Below are positions 39,786 through 52,310 of a stretch of 64,000 nucleotides of DNA, piece by piece. Each line of letters begins with the position of its first letter. The first letter of the stretch is position 1. A program made the translations under genes and the position numbers. The notes under the pieces were generated by a model. That model did not search any database. It was given only the letters and a program-made list of their open reading frames with translations, and was not told the DNA's origin. Source of the stretch: Aeromonas bestiarum (GTDB lineage Bacteria > Pseudomonadota > Gammaproteobacteria > Enterobacterales > Aeromonadaceae); assembly GCF_000819745.1 (NCBI RefSeq), contig NZ_CDDA01000010.1, positions 1 through 64,000 of the forward strand, in the 5' to 3' direction.

Positions 39786-40829
39786 TTAACGCTTTGGCAA
39801 ATGGCTCATCGGGTTTATCGATTTGCCTCGATACCGGATTTCAAAGTGCAATCGCACATCCGGTGCGTCCGTGCTACCCATGTTGGCAATGACTGCTCCG
39901 CCCTTGACGCTGTCCCCTTCCCTGACCCGTAACTCATCATTGTGAGCGTAGGCAGAGAGGTAGTCATCATCATGCTTGAGGATGATCAGCTTGCCATAAC
40001 CCCTTAGTGCGCTACCCGCATAGACGACCTTGCCGCCACTCGCTGCGTAGACGGGTTGTCCCTTCTGACCAGCGATATCTATGCCCTTGTTTCCCTGTTC
40101 TGCAACGGAGAAACCCTCGACGATCCGGCCTTGTGTCGGCCAGTGCCAAGAAAGTCTCGACTGAGGCTTGTTGTCTGTTTTTTGTTCTTTGATCTGAGCG
40201 TATTCTTTTGAAGATGGCTGAGCAATCGTTTTCTGTTTGATAAATGGGGTGGTCGTACCTGATGGCGCTGTCGCCAGAGGTTTGGGGCCGGTGCTTTGTG
40301 GCGTGACCGGACGGGTCGCGGCAACCATCTGGCTGTCTCCCGTACTGGCAGACTGCACATTCAGCACCTGGCCGACGTGGAGTGCATAGGGCGTCTGCAG
40401 ACTGTTGCTCTGTGCCAGCGTCTGATTCGACATGCCAAACTGACGGCCTATGCTGCTCAGGGTATCACCGCGCCGTACCTGGTAGGTGCCGGCACTGCGG
40501 GCAACAGTCTGACTGCCAGCGGATGAATCGAACCGGATCTGTTGCCCTGGATAGATGTTATAGGGAGGGCTGATGCCGTTGAGGCTGGCCAGAGACGGCA
40601 CATCATTGCCCGAGTTGAAGGCGATGGAGTAGAGGGTATCCCCTTTTTTCACCGTGTAGCTGTTGCCCTGAATGGCCGGCTGAGCCGCCCCCTGACGAAT
40701 CGGTACTGTGGAAACGAGGCGATCATTGCCCAATCCCTGTACCGGAGCAGCAGTCTTGCTGGAAGAGCAAGCGAGCAGCAGCCATGACAACACGACGATA
40801 CTGCTTCCTTGCCAAACACGCGAACGCAT
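39786..40829 (-). CDS. nlpD: Lipoprotein NlpD, LytM-type amidase activator
   Basis: A 347-residue outer-membrane lipoprotein: a lipobox LLLAC with Cys21, two LysM domains (YTVKKGDTLYSIA and YQVRRGDTLSSIG), a low-complexity linker, and a C-terminal LytM domain. The LytM metal ligands are degenerate (GNKGIDIAG in place of a His-xxx-Asp motif; RLHFEIR in place of HxH), as in E. coli NlpD, which cannot cut peptidoglycan but switches on the amidase AmiC at the division site. Two LysM units rather than one are unusual against E. coli. Confidence 0.94.
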   Translation of the reverse strand: MRSRVWQGSSIVVLSWLLLACSSSKTAAPVQGLGNDRLVSTVPIRQGAAQPAIQGNSYTVKKGDTLYSIAFNSGNDVPSLASLNGISPPYNIYPGQQIRFDSSAGSQTVARSAGTYQVRRGDTLSSIGRQFGMSNQTLAQSNSLQTPYALHVGQVLNVQSASTGDSQMVAATRPVTPQSTGPKPLATAPSGTTTPFIKQKTIAQPSSKEYAQIKEQKTDNKPQSRLSWHWPTQGRIVEGFSVAEQGNKGIDIAGQKGQPVYAASGGKVVYAGSALRGYGKLIILKHDDDYLSAYAHNDELRVREGDSVKGGAVIANMGSTDAPDVRLHFEIRYRGKSINPMSHLPKR

Positions 40830-40838
40830 AGTGGATCC

Positions 40839-41420
40839 TTAACGACTAAACCAGAAATAGGCCACAACGGCCAAACCAATACAGAGCCAGCCCAGCACAT
40901 CCACATAGTGCATCAGCTTGCGCTCCATCTTCTCACCGCCCCAGCGCATCAGGCCTGCCACCAGGAAAAAGCGCATGCCACGACCGATCAACGAGGTCAC
41001 GATGAAGGGCAACAGCGCCATTTGCAGCAGGCCTGCCGTGACGGTAAACACCTTGTAGGGGATCGGCGTGAAGCTGGCAATAAAAATCACCCAGATGCCC
41101 CACTGCTCGAACCACTGCCGGGCCAGGCTAATTTTGTCTTCATATCCCACCGAGGCAACCAGCGGCTGCACCACTGGCTCCCACAGGGCATAGCCGAGTG
41201 CATAGCCAAACAACGCCCCCAATACGGAGAAGGTTGTCGCCAACCCGGCGTAGTGCCACGCCTTGTGCGGCCTGGCCAGCGCCATGGGCGCCAGCATGAC
41301 GTCCACCGGGATCGGCCAGAACACAGACTCGACAAAGGCGGTGATCGCCAGATAATAAGGGGCGTACTTGTGGCGGGCCCACTGCATCACCAGCACGTAC
41401 AGACGAGAAAACAAGGTCAC
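40839..41420 (-). CDS. yqaA: YqaA-family (DedA/SNARE-associated) membrane protein
   Basis: A 193-residue inner-membrane protein. [37 protein letters not shown] and [38 protein letters not shown] follow the SNARE-associated/VTT domain pattern. The DedA superfamily includes lipid scramblases, but this subfamily is uncharacterised. Its start overlaps the pcm stop by 4 bp, and nlpD begins 9 bp downstream, so it is in the surE-pcm-yqaA-nlpD-rpoS operon. Confidence 0.88.
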   Translation of the reverse strand: MTLFSRLYVLVMQWARHKYAPYYLAITAFVESVFWPIPVDVMLAPMALARPHKAWHYAGLATTFSVLGALFGYALGYALWEPVVQPLVASVGYEDKISLARQWFEQWGIWVIFIASFTPIPYKVFTVTAGLLQMALLPFIVTSLIGRGMRFFLVAGLMRWGGEKMERKLMHYVDVLGWLCIGLAVVAYFWFSR

Positions 41421-42034
41421 TCAACATCTCCGTCGATCAGGGGAACAAACCGCACCGGCTCCAGGATCTTGCTGGTCAGCTGGGAGCCGGATCGCTCGAT
41501 CAGCTGCAGCGTCTGCTGGCTGTCCCCCACCGGCAGTACCAGACGGCCGCCATCAGCCAGTTGATCGGTGAGGGCTGTGGGCACCTCGCTGGCCGCCGCA
41601 GTCACCAGGATCGCGTCAAACGGCCCCTTGTTGGGCCAGCCCAGCCAGCCGTTGCCGTGCTTGGCGGAGACATTGTGCAGATCGAGCTGCCGCAGCCGGC
41701 GTCTGGCCTGGAACTGCAGCGACTTGATCCGCTCCACCGTGTAGACATGCTCCACCAGGTGAGCCAGCACCGCCGTCTGATAACCGGAGCCAGTGCCGAT
41801 CTCCAGCACGTGGGCCGGATCATTCTGGATCAGCAACTCTGTCATCCGCGCCACCATATAAGGCTGGGAGATGGTCTGACCGTGGCCTATGGGCAACGCC
41901 GTGTTGTCCCAGGCCTTGTGGGCCATGGCTTCATCCACAAACAGCTGGCGCGGCACTTTCGCAATCGCCGCGAGTACGCGGAAATCACGAATGTCCTGTG
42001 CGATCAGCTGGTTTAACAGGCGCTGTACTATCAC
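41417..42034 (-). CDS. pcm: Protein-L-isoaspartate O-methyltransferase
   Basis: A 205-residue SAM-dependent enzyme that repairs isoaspartyl residues in aged proteins. [18 protein letters not shown] is the SAM motif I, with [18 protein letters not shown] following and [13 protein letters not shown] as the post-I motif. E. coli Pcm has 208 residues. It begins 4 bp after surE and overlaps yqaA by 4 bp. Confidence 0.97.
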   Translation of the reverse strand: MIVQRLLNQLIAQDIRDFRVLAAIAKVPRQLFVDEAMAHKAWDNTALPIGHGQTISQPYMVARMTELLIQNDPAHVLEIGTGSGYQTAVLAHLVEHVYTVERIKSLQFQARRRLRQLDLHNVSAKHGNGWLGWPNKGPFDAILVTAAASEVPTALTDQLADGGRLVLPVGDSQQTLQLIERSGSQLTSKILEPVRFVPLIDGDVE

Positions 42035-42038
42035 ACCT

Positions 42039-42800
42039 TCATCCCTGCAGGTCTAACCAAGCCCCCAGACCCGCCAGACTGCTGTAGGCAGTCATATCGA
42101 TGGTCAGGGGGGTGATCGAGACGTAGCCCTGCTCGATGGCGGCGAAATCCGTGCCTTCTCCCGCATCCTGCTGGCTGCCGGGGGGGCCGATCCAGTAGAT
42201 GGGCTGACCACGGGGATCCTCGCTGCAGATCACAGATTCCGCCCGATGGCGGTTGCCAAGGCGAGTCACCCTGATCCCCTTGATCTGATCGAGGGGCAGG
42301 TCCGGCACGTTGACGTTGAGGATCTGATCGGCAGGCAGCGGGTGCACCATCATGCCCTTCACCAGCAGGGCCGCATAGTGGGCCGCACTGGCGAAATGGG
42401 TCTTGCCTACCAGCGAGATGGCCAGCGAGGGAAAGCCGAGGTGACGCCCTTCGGTAGCCGCCGCGACCGTGCCCGAGTAGATGACATCATCCCCCAGGTT
42501 GGCACCGTGGTTGATGCCAGCCACCACCATGTCGGGTTCAGGGCGCACCAGTTCGTTGACCGCCAGATGCACGCAGTCGGTCGGCGTCCCCTTCACCGCA
42601 TAGCTCTCGATCCCATTAAAACCGGTTTCGCTGAGACGGGTAACCCGCAACGGCACCTCCAGCGTCAGGGAGTGACTCGCGCCGCTGCGGTTGCGATCCG
42701 GCGCCACTACTATGACTTCGCCACAGGCCGTCAGCGCAGTGCTGAGGGCTCGGATCCCCTCGGCATGCACGCCATCGTCATTACTGACCAGAATTCGCAT
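42039..42800 (-). CDS. surE: 5'/3'-nucleotidase SurE
   Basis: A 253-residue metal-dependent phosphatase, the same length as in E. coli, acting on nucleoside monophosphates and short polyphosphate in stationary phase. [19 protein letters not shown] carries the metal-binding Asp-Asp pair; [20 protein letters not shown] and [24 protein letters not shown] are family motifs. ATG 42800 gives the conserved N-terminus. It overlaps truD by 20 bp. Confidence 0.97.
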   Translation of the reverse strand: MRILVSNDDGVHAEGIRALSTALTACGEVIVVAPDRNRSGASHSLTLEVPLRVTRLSETGFNGIESYAVKGTPTDCVHLAVNELVRPEPDMVVAGINHGANLGDDVIYSGTVAAATEGRHLGFPSLAISLVGKTHFASAAHYAALLVKGMMVHPLPADQILNVNVPDLPLDQIKGIRVTRLGNRHRAESVICSEDPRGQPIYWIGPPGSQQDAGEGTDFAAIEQGYVSITPLTIDMTAYSSLAGLGAWLDLQG

Positions 42801-43839
42801 CGGACTGATTCCTGAAACCATGATCGGCCTCTTCGGCCTGCATTAATTCGCGTACCACGCTGGTGGCAAAGGCACCGGCCGGCAGGAAGAACGACAGGGT
42901 CAAGGCCTCGCCGTCCAGCTGCCAGCTCATCTGTTCCGGCTTGAGCAGGAGCGGGCGGCGGTCCTGATCCAGCCCGGCCTTCTCCAGACCTGCGCACCAT
43001 TCGGGGTAAGCGGCCAGCACTCTCTGCTCGAACTCGGCCGCTGCCCCCTGGCTCGCCAGCCGGCCACGGCCCCACTGGGGAGCGGTCAGCTGCACGTCAC
43101 CGGAAGCGAGACGCGCCTCCAGCTCCGGGGTCAGCAACTCTTCGCTGAAGATGGAGTGGCTGCCCTTTAGCATCACGCAATCACCGGCCAGCAGCTGGTG
43201 AGCCAGCCCCTGCTCGATACGGGCACTGACGATGGCATTGAACAGCATGCTGCGAGCGGCGGAGAGGTAGAGGGAGCGCTTGTTGCGATCATTGATCCGC
43301 TTGCCGGCAAACATCGCCTTGGCCGCTTCCAGATTGTTGCCACCCCGGCCAAAACGCTGCTCGCCGTAATAGTTCGGCACCCCCTGACTGGTGATGGCCT
43401 GCAGGCGAGACGCCAGTCCCTCGGTCTGTTCCAGCCCGGTCAGACGCAGGGTGAAGTGGTTGCCCTTGAGATAGCCAACCCGCAGCTTCTTGTTGTGGCG
43501 CTTCACCTGCAGGATCTGGATGCTGTCACTCTCGATCACCGAAAGGTTCGGCTCTGCCTTGCCCGGCAGGTGAATGCCGAACCACTGCTCGGTCACGGCG
43601 TGGCGATCCTTGAGGCCAGCCCAGGTCACAGCGTTGCGATTGACCCCGGCCGCATCGGCCAGCAGGCCCGCCACCCAAGCGGTGTTCTCGCCGGTTTTGC
43701 GCACCCGCACGAAAATGTGTTCGCCCTCGCCGCAGGGCTCGAAGCCGAGATCCTCAACCACCACGAAATCACTGGCCTCGGCCTTGAGGATGCCACGGGC
43801 GGCGGGCGCTCCGTGCAGATAACTGAGTTGTTCCAACAT
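42781..43839 (-). CDS. truD: tRNA pseudouridine-13 synthase TruD
   Basis: A 352-residue pseudouridine synthase for U13 of tRNA-Glu. The catalytic Asp is in [16 protein letters not shown] (near residue 80), and [18 protein letters not shown] marks the TRUD domain. E. coli has 349 residues. It shares one base with the ispF stop and overlaps surE by 20 bp. Confidence 0.97.
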   Translation of the reverse strand: MLEQLSYLHGAPAARGILKAEASDFVVVEDLGFEPCGEGEHIFVRVRKTGENTAWVAGLLADAAGVNRNAVTWAGLKDRHAVTEQWFGIHLPGKAEPNLSVIESDSIQILQVKRHNKKLRVGYLKGNHFTLRLTGLEQTEGLASRLQAITSQGVPNYYGEQRFGRGGNNLEAAKAMFAGKRINDRNKRSLYLSAARSMLFNAIVSARIEQGLAHQLLAGDCVMLKGSHSIFSEELLTPELEARLASGDVQLTAPQWGRGRLASQGAAAEFEQRVLAAYPEWCAGLEKAGLDQDRRPLLLKPEQMSWQLDGEALTLSFFLPAGAFATSVVRELMQAEEADHGFRNQSDANSGQ

Positions 43840-44315
43840 TATTGTTTCACCAGTAAGACGACGGCTTCGGTGGCGATCCCTTCCTTGCGCCCCGTAAACC
43901 CGAGTTGTTCTGTGGTAGTCGCCTTGACATTCACCCGGTTCAAATCACACATCAGGTCGGCGGCCAGCACGGCGCACATGGCGTCGATATGGGGTGCCAT
44001 CTTGGGGGCCTGAGCTATGATGGTCACGTCCAGATTGCCGATGGCATAACCCGCCTTTTTTACTCGGGCAAACACGTCCCGCAGCAGGATCCGGCTGTCG
44101 ATCCCCTTGAATTGCGCGGCGGTATCGGGAAAGTGGCGGCCTATGTCACCGGCGCCTATGGCGCCAAGCAGGGCATCGCTCACCGCGTGCAGTACCACAT
44201 CGCCGTCGGAATGGGCCAGCAGTCCCTGTTCATACGGCACGGTGACGCCACCCAGCATGCAGGGGCCAACCCCACCAAATTTGTGTACATCAAAACCATG
44301 TCCAATTCGTATCAC
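43839..44315 (-). CDS. ispF: 2-C-methyl-D-erythritol 2,4-cyclodiphosphate synthase
   Basis: A 158-residue enzyme of the MEP isoprenoid pathway. [13 protein letters not shown] contains the metal ligands Asp and His; [19 protein letters not shown] is the second active-site motif. The start is decided by the ribosome site: GGAGG directly abuts an ATG at 44324 (no spacing) but lies 9 nt before the GTG at 44315, which also gives the family N-terminus. The leader region is tandemly duplicated (44317-44434), and the gene is 168 bp from ispD rather than adjacent. Confidence 0.95.
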   Translation of the reverse strand: MIRIGHGFDVHKFGGVGPCMLGGVTVPYEQGLLAHSDGDVVLHAVSDALLGAIGAGDIGRHFPDTAAQFKGIDSRILLRDVFARVKKAGYAIGNLDVTIIAQAPKMAPHIDAMCAVLAADLMCDLNRVNVKATTTEQLGFTGRKEGIATEAVVLLVKQ

Positions 44316-44316
44316 G

Positions 44317-44434
44317 CCTGACATCCTCCAAACACGCAGGAAACTTCTCCGCCTAAACCTTGTTCACCTCAAGATCGGCCTGACATCCTCCAAACAGGCA
44401 GGAGACTCATCCACCCAAACCCTGAGCACCTCAA
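44317..44434 (-). repeat. 62-bp-period tandem repeat in the ispF leader
   Basis: Copies at 44317-44372 and 44379-44434 (56 bp each, roughly 80% or more identical) both include TTTGGAGGATGTCAGG, the ispF ribosome-binding region. The upstream copy would read a five-codon ORF (MSGRS). This explains the long ispD-ispF gap. Confidence 0.85.
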
Positions 44435-44483
44435 CCGCACGTCCCATCCGGATCATGCTCGCTCCTTGTCTGGGTGTATCGAC

Positions 44484-45170
44484 TTATGCCTGCTGGCTTA
44501 AAAACAGCCCCGCCAGAGAGAGATCCTCCGGCCGGGTCACCTTGATGTTGTCGGCACGCCCTTCCACCATGCGTACTGTGAAACCGGCACGCTCCATGGC
44601 GGAGGCCTCGTCGGTAATGGTAGCCCCCAAGGCCAGCCCCTCCTCCAGCGCCCGCAGCAGAGTGCGGGCGGGAAACATCTGCGGCGTCAGGGCATGCCAG
44701 AGCTGCTCGCGATCGACGGTGCCGAGTATGTTGCCCATGGCGTCTGAACGCTTCATGGTGTCGCGCACCCGGCTGCCGAGAATAGCGCCACCACACTGGA
44801 TGGCGGTGGCGATGAGCCGGTCGAGATCGCCGTGGGTCAGACAGGGACGGGCGGCATCGTGCACCAGCACCCACCCACCCTCTGCCACATGCAGCGCATT
44901 GAGAACGGAAAAGGCGCGCTCGGCGCCCCCCTCTACCCGCAGGACACGCGGGTCGGTCGCAACGGGCAGGGCATCAAACCAGCGATCGTGGGGCGCCAGC
45001 GCCACTATCACCCGAGCGATGGCCGGGTGTGACAGCAGGGCGCCGAGGGTATGCTCGAGAATGGTCTGTCCCGCCAGTTGCAGATACTGTTTCGGACAAT
45101 CGGCGCCCATCCGGCTGCCAATCCCGGCGGCGGGGACTATGGCGCTCAGCCCGGTCTGGCGATCAGTCAT
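44484..45170 (-). CDS. ispD: 2-C-methyl-D-erythritol 4-phosphate cytidylyltransferase
   Basis: A 228-residue enzyme that forms CDP-methylerythritol from MEP and CTP. AIVPAAGIGSRMGADCPKQYLQL is the CTP-binding start; VLVHDAARPCLT and TDEASAMERAG are active-site motifs. E. coli has 236 residues. It overlaps ftsB by 8 bp and leads, after a repeat-containing gap, to ispF, the enzyme two steps later. Confidence 0.97.
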   Translation of the reverse strand: MTDRQTGLSAIVPAAGIGSRMGADCPKQYLQLAGQTILEHTLGALLSHPAIARVIVALAPHDRWFDALPVATDPRVLRVEGGAERAFSVLNALHVAEGGWVLVHDAARPCLTHGDLDRLIATAIQCGGAILGSRVRDTMKRSDAMGNILGTVDREQLWHALTPQMFPARTLLRALEEGLALGATITDEASAMERAGFTVRMVEGRADNIKVTRPEDLSLAGLFLSQQA

Positions 45171-45480
45171 CGTAGGCTGCGTCTCCCGAGCTGGAGCCCT
45201 TGTCCTTATCCTTGGGGATGATCCGGTAGAAGGTCTCGCCCTGCTTGATGTAGCCGAGATCGTTGCGCGACAGCTCCTCTATGGCCTCGAGGCCCGAGGT
45301 CAGATCGTCAATCTCGCGATAAATCAGGTTGTTGCGATCCTTGAGTACCAGATTGTCCTGCTGCTGCCGGGAGATGGCGTCGGACAATTCGTGATAATCG
45401 GACAGGCCATTCTTCCCCAGCCAGAGGTCATATTGAAGCCCTCCCAACAGGAAGAGCAGGATAAGAGTGAGTAGCCGCAT
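45163..45480 (-). CDS. ftsB: Cell division protein FtsB
   Basis: A 105-residue bitopic protein of the FtsQLB divisome complex. One N-terminal transmembrane helix (LLTLILLFLLGGLQYDLWLG) is followed by a coiled coil (DAISRQQQDNLVLKDRNNLIYREIDDL) and the conserved GLEAIEELSRNDLGYIKQGETFYRI. ATG 45480 has AAGGAG before it; the upstream in-frame ATG would add a cytosolic extension. E. coli has 103 residues. Confidence 0.96.
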   Translation of the reverse strand: MRLLTLILLFLLGGLQYDLWLGKNGLSDYHELSDAISRQQQDNLVLKDRNNLIYREIDDLTSGLEAIEELSRNDLGYIKQGETFYRIIPKDKDKGSSSGDAAYDD

Positions 45481-45603
45481 GCACTGAGTCTCCTTCAAGC
45501 GGCCTAGTTTCCCATATTCGCAGGCAAGACAAAAGGAAGCCTGTGTCCCGGATGGGCTGGGCCGGAATAAAAAATGCAGAAACCGCACCCGGCGATGACG
45601 GAA

Positions 45604-45635
45604 ACGAAAAAGCCCCGCCAGATTGGCGGGGCTTT
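45604..45635 (-). terminator. eno terminator
   Basis: AAAGCCCCGCC / GGCGGGGCTTT stem with a 5-nt loop and TTTTTCG on the minus strand. Confidence 0.88.
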
Positions 45636-45659
45636 GAGCAGATTAAGGGCGGGCTGGAA

Positions 45660-47030
<1,371 letters not shown>

Positions 47031-47050
47031 TCAACCGCATTTATTTTCAA

Positions 47051-48706
<1,656 letters not shown>

Positions 48707-48829
48707 TTAGGGAATTTTAAGGGGTGCTTCGGGGATGAAGCAGGACGGGGAAACAGTATACCAAAACCCCCTCTCCCAAACAATGAACAAAAATCTATCA
48801 GGCTCACCGCCCCCTCATCTTGCGCCAAA

Positions 48830-49627
48830 TCAACTTTGTTCGGTTTCCTTGGCCTTGTCCCAGGCTGCGTCCAGCTTTTCCAGCGAGCAATCGGTCATTT
48901 TCAGCCCTTCCGCGGCGATAAACTGCTCAACCTGACGAAAGCGACGTTCGAACTTGCTGTTGGCGCCCCGCAGAACCTGCTCCGGATCCTTGCCAAGATG
49001 ACGTACCAGGTTGACGGTGGCAAACAGCAGGTCACCGAGCTCATCGCTCACCCGCGCCTCGTCGACGTCGGCCATCAGCGCCTCTTCCATCACCTCGTCG
49101 ATCTCTTCGTGGATCTTGTCCACCACGGGGCCCAGCGTCTTCCAGTCGAAGCCAACAGTGGCACAGCGCTTCTGGATCTTGGCCGAACGGGTCAGGGCCG
49201 GCAGCGCGAGCGGTATGTCATCCAGCACGCTTTCCTTGTCGAGCGCGGCCCGCTCTTTGGCCTTCTCGGCCTCCCAGTTCACCTTCACCGCCTGCTCGTC
49301 ACCGAGATCCGCATCGGAAAACACATGGGGGTGGCGACGAATGAGCTTCTCGCTCACCGTATCCACGATATCGGCGAAATCGAACAGCCCCTGCTCCTTG
49401 CCCAGCTGGGCGTAGAACACCACCTGGAACAGCAAATCACCGAGCTCCCCCTTCAATCCCTGCCAATCGCGGGTTTCGATGGCATCGGCGACCTCATAGG
49501 CCTCTTCCAGGGTGTGCGGCACTATGGTCTGGAAGCTCTGCTTGAGATCCCAGGGGCAACCCTCTTGCGGGTCACGCAGGCGAGACATGATATCGAGCAA
49601 TTGAGAGAGGTCGTAACGTTGGGACAT
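48830..49627 (-). CDS. mazG: Nucleoside triphosphate pyrophosphohydrolase MazG
   Basis: A 265-residue tandem MazG protein (263 in E. coli). The first domain reads CPWDLKQSFQTIVPHTLEEAYEVADAI ... ELGDLLFQVVFYAQL; the second KIHEEIDEVMEEA ... ELGDLLFATVNLVRHLG. It hydrolyses all NTPs and can lower ppGpp in starved E. coli. Between relA and pyrG as in E. coli. Confidence 0.97.
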   Translation of the reverse strand: MSQRYDLSQLLDIMSRLRDPQEGCPWDLKQSFQTIVPHTLEEAYEVADAIETRDWQGLKGELGDLLFQVVFYAQLGKEQGLFDFADIVDTVSEKLIRRHPHVFSDADLGDEQAVKVNWEAEKAKERAALDKESVLDDIPLALPALTRSAKIQKRCATVGFDWKTLGPVVDKIHEEIDEVMEEALMADVDEARVSDELGDLLFATVNLVRHLGKDPEQVLRGANSKFERRFRQVEQFIAAEGLKMTDCSLEKLDAAWDKAKETEQS

Positions 49628-49659
49628 GGGAGATCCGCTTTCAGGTCGTTCAAACAGAG

Positions 49660-49691
49660 GAAAAGCGACCGGCCACCCTAGGCCGGTCGCT
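49660..49691 (-). terminator. relA terminator
   Basis: AGCGACCGGCC / GGCCGGTCGCT stem with a 6-nt loop, followed by TTTTCC on the minus strand. Confidence 0.82.
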
Positions 49692-49696
49692 GGGTA

Positions 49697-51907
49697 TCAG
49701 AGGCGCTTGGCGCTGATCACGTCGTTGAGCTGGCTGAGCTTGGCCAACGCCCGGTTGAAGGCGTTGATGTTGTAAATCTCCAGCTCCATGTCGATCTCGG
49801 CGGTCTGCTCGCGCACGTTGGAGCGCGAACGCACCCCCATCACGTTGATCTTCTCGTTGGCCAGCACTGTGGTGATGTCCCGCAGCAGACCCGAGCGGTC
49901 GTTGGAGAGGATGCGGATGGTAAGGCCATAACCACCCGAGTAGTTCTCCCCCCACACCGCATCGATCAGTCGCTCCGGGTTGCGACGGGAGAGCTCCTTG
50001 AGCTGCTCGCAATCATCCCTGTGGATGGACACCCCGCGCCCCATGGTGATGAAACCCTGAATGGTGTCGCCCGGGATGGGCTGGCAGCAGCGGGCGATAT
50101 GGGTCATCAGATTGCCGACCCCTTCCACCACTATGTGATCCTTGGGCTTGGGCCGGAACGGGGTGTTGGCCTTCTGCTCCAGTTTTTCCAGCACACGGCG
50201 ATCTTCTTCCTCCGCCGTCGGCTTGTTGTAACGGGTGTCCAGGTAGTTGAGCAGCTGGTTGATGCGGATGTCGCCGCTGCCGATACCGGCCAGCAGGTCT
50301 TCCAGCTCCTCTGCATGGAAACGCTCGAGCACCACCTTGTCCACCTTGGAGAGGGTCAGGTTGTGTCTGTCCAGCTCCTTCTCCAGCAGCTCCTTGCCGG
50401 CGGCTATGTTCTTGTCCCGATCCAGCTTTCTGAACCAGGTGGCCACCTTGGCACGCGCCCGGCTGGAGCGCAGGAAACCCGAGTTGGGGTTCATCCAGTC
50501 GCGGCTCGGGTTCGGCTCCTTCTGGGTGATCACCTCCACCTGGTCGCCGGTTTGCAGCGCATAGGTGAAGGGCACGATACGACCGTCAATCTTGGCGCCG
50601 ATGCAGCGGTGGCCGATCATGCTGTGCACGTGATAGGCAAAGTCGAGCGGGGTGGCACCCGCCGGCAAGTCGATGACATCCCCTTTCGGGGTGAACACAT
50701 AGACCCTGTCCTCGAACACCTGGCTGCGCAGATCCTCGAGCAGGGACCCGCTCTCGGAGAGATCCTCCTGCCAGGCGAGCAGCTTGCGCAGCCACTCGAT
50801 CTTGTCTTCGAAGTTGTTGGCCTTGTTGGCGGCCTGGGCCCCTTCCTTGTAACGCCAGTGAGCAGCCACCCCCAGCTCGGCATCCTGATGCATCTGGTCG
50901 GTACGGATCTGGATCTCCACCGTCTTGCCTTCGGGCCCCACCACGACTGTGTGGATCGACTGGTAGCCGTTGGGTTTGGGGTTGGCGACATAGTCGTCAA
51001 ACTCGCGGGGAATATGGTGGAAATGGGTATGGACTATGCCGAGCGCCGCGTAGCAATCCTGCAGCCGCTTGGTCACCACCCGCACAGCGCGCACGTCGAA
51101 CAACTCGTTGAACTCGAGGTGCTTCTTCTGCATCTTGCGCCAGATGCTGTAGATGTGTTTCGGTCGGCCATAGACTTCGGCCTCCACATCCGCTTCCTTG
51201 AGGGCATCGCGCAGGGACTGCACGAACTCGCGGATGTAGCGCTCCCGGTCGAGCCGCTTCTCATCGAGCTGCTTGGCGATCTGCTTGTAGGTGTCCGGGT
51301 GCAGGTAACGGAAGGCGAGATCTTCCAGCTCCCATTTGAGCTGACCTATGCCGAGCCGGTTGGCCAGAGGGGCATAGATGTTGGTGATCTCCTGGGCCAT
51401 CAGCACCCGGGTCTCTTCATCCGCCTTCTTCGCTTCCCGCAGGCAGGCGATGCGCTCCGCCAGCTTGATGACCACGGCACGCACATCCTCGACCATGGCG
51501 AGCAACATGCGACGCACGTTGTCGACCTGCTCCGGCGAGGTCTCGCTGCGGTGCAGGGTCTGCAGCGAGCGGATGGCTTCCATCTCCAGCACCCCTTCCA
51601 CCAGCTTGGCGATCTTGGGACCGAAGTCTTCGTCCATCCGCTCCTGGCTGATGAGACCGGCTTCGACGAAGGGGTAGATGATGGCGGCCTTGAGGGTGCC
51701 GAGATCCATGCTGAGCATCAGCAGAATGCCCGCCATCTCGACGCCACGCACCAGCAGGCGGTTGGTGAGCGCCTCGTCACCAAGCGTCAGACAATACTGG
51801 TAGACGGTTCGCAACTGATCCTTGTCACTGTCACTCAAGGAGAGCGAGCTGACCCACTCTTCCAGGGTGAAGTTGTCTTTCAAATGAATATCGCGAACCG
51901 CAACCAT
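49697..51907 (-). CDS. relA: (p)ppGpp synthetase I RelA
   Basis: A 736-residue ribosome-associated alarmone synthetase (744 in E. coli). The N-terminal hydrolase domain has lost the His-Asp pair, the synthetase domain carries the acidic EFDD motif of monofunctional RelA (REFDDYVANPKPNGYQSIHTVV), and TGS (YVFTPKGDVIDLPAGATPLDFAYHVHS) and ACT domains follow. So it should make but not degrade ppGpp. Position relA-mazG matches E. coli. Confidence 0.98.
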   Translation of the reverse strand: MVAVRDIHLKDNFTLEEWVSSLSLSDSDKDQLRTVYQYCLTLGDEALTNRLLVRGVEMAGILLMLSMDLGTLKAAIIYPFVEAGLISQERMDEDFGPKIAKLVEGVLEMEAIRSLQTLHRSETSPEQVDNVRRMLLAMVEDVRAVVIKLAERIACLREAKKADEETRVLMAQEITNIYAPLANRLGIGQLKWELEDLAFRYLHPDTYKQIAKQLDEKRLDRERYIREFVQSLRDALKEADVEAEVYGRPKHIYSIWRKMQKKHLEFNELFDVRAVRVVTKRLQDCYAALGIVHTHFHHIPREFDDYVANPKPNGYQSIHTVVVGPEGKTVEIQIRTDQMHQDAELGVAAHWRYKEGAQAANKANNFEDKIEWLRKLLAWQEDLSESGSLLEDLRSQVFEDRVYVFTPKGDVIDLPAGATPLDFAYHVHSMIGHRCIGAKIDGRIVPFTYALQTGDQVEVITQKEPNPSRDWMNPNSGFLRSSRARAKVATWFRKLDRDKNIAAGKELLEKELDRHNLTLSKVDKVVLERFHAEELEDLLAGIGSGDIRINQLLNYLDTRYNKPTAEEEDRRVLEKLEQKANTPFRPKPKDHIVVEGVGNLMTHIARCCQPIPGDTIQGFITMGRGVSIHRDDCEQLKELSRRNPERLIDAVWGENYSGGYGLTIRILSNDRSGLLRDITTVLANEKINVMGVRSRSNVREQTAEIDMELEIYNINAFNRALAKLSQLNDVISAKRL

Positions 51908-52280
51908 GGTATCAATCCTTTAAATTATTGGGCCGAAAGCTGCCGCTTCCTCCCCCTCACCTGATGAGACTGCCTCAAATGGGGATATCTGGAGAACTTT
52001 TCAAGGCATATTGTCAATAAAGACAATAGAGTTCTCCAACAGGCCCTGCCGATTTACGAGGGGCTAGATTACCCCAATCACTCCCGCTCAGACAGCCTGA
52101 TGGACGCCAGATACACCAGAATAAAAGAACATATCCGCGCCCCACACACATCAAACCAAGGGGCTGGATTACTCAGTTCATTCCCGCTCAGACAGCCCGA
52201 TGGACGCGAGATACACCAGAATAAAAGAACATATCCGCGCCCCACACACATCAGACCAAGGGGCTGGATTACTCAGTTCA
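51908..52280. other. Intergenic region between rlmD and relA
   Basis: No intact gene. It contains two 100-bp tandem units derived from the rlmD 3' end (about 52060-52259) and an AT-rich stretch near 52000-52040 that may hold the relA promoter. I see no clear terminator for rlmD. Confidence 0.65.
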
Positions 52281-52310
52281 TTACCGCTCAAACAGGGCCA
52301 TGGACTCCAG
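52060..52310 (-). repeat. 100-bp-period tandem copies of the rlmD 3' end
   Basis: TCCCGCTCA or its variant recurs at 52082, 52182 and 52282, a period of exactly 100 bp. The last of these is the real rlmD stop region (ESMALFER). The two downstream copies read as LASIGLSERE and LASIRLSERE, each with a stop, and are nearly identical to each other over the shared 3' flank. Confidence 0.9.

Noticed and set aside
52060-52310. CRISPR-like array
   Set aside because: Units are contiguous 100-bp repeats without spacers and include the rlmD coding end; no cas genes are present.
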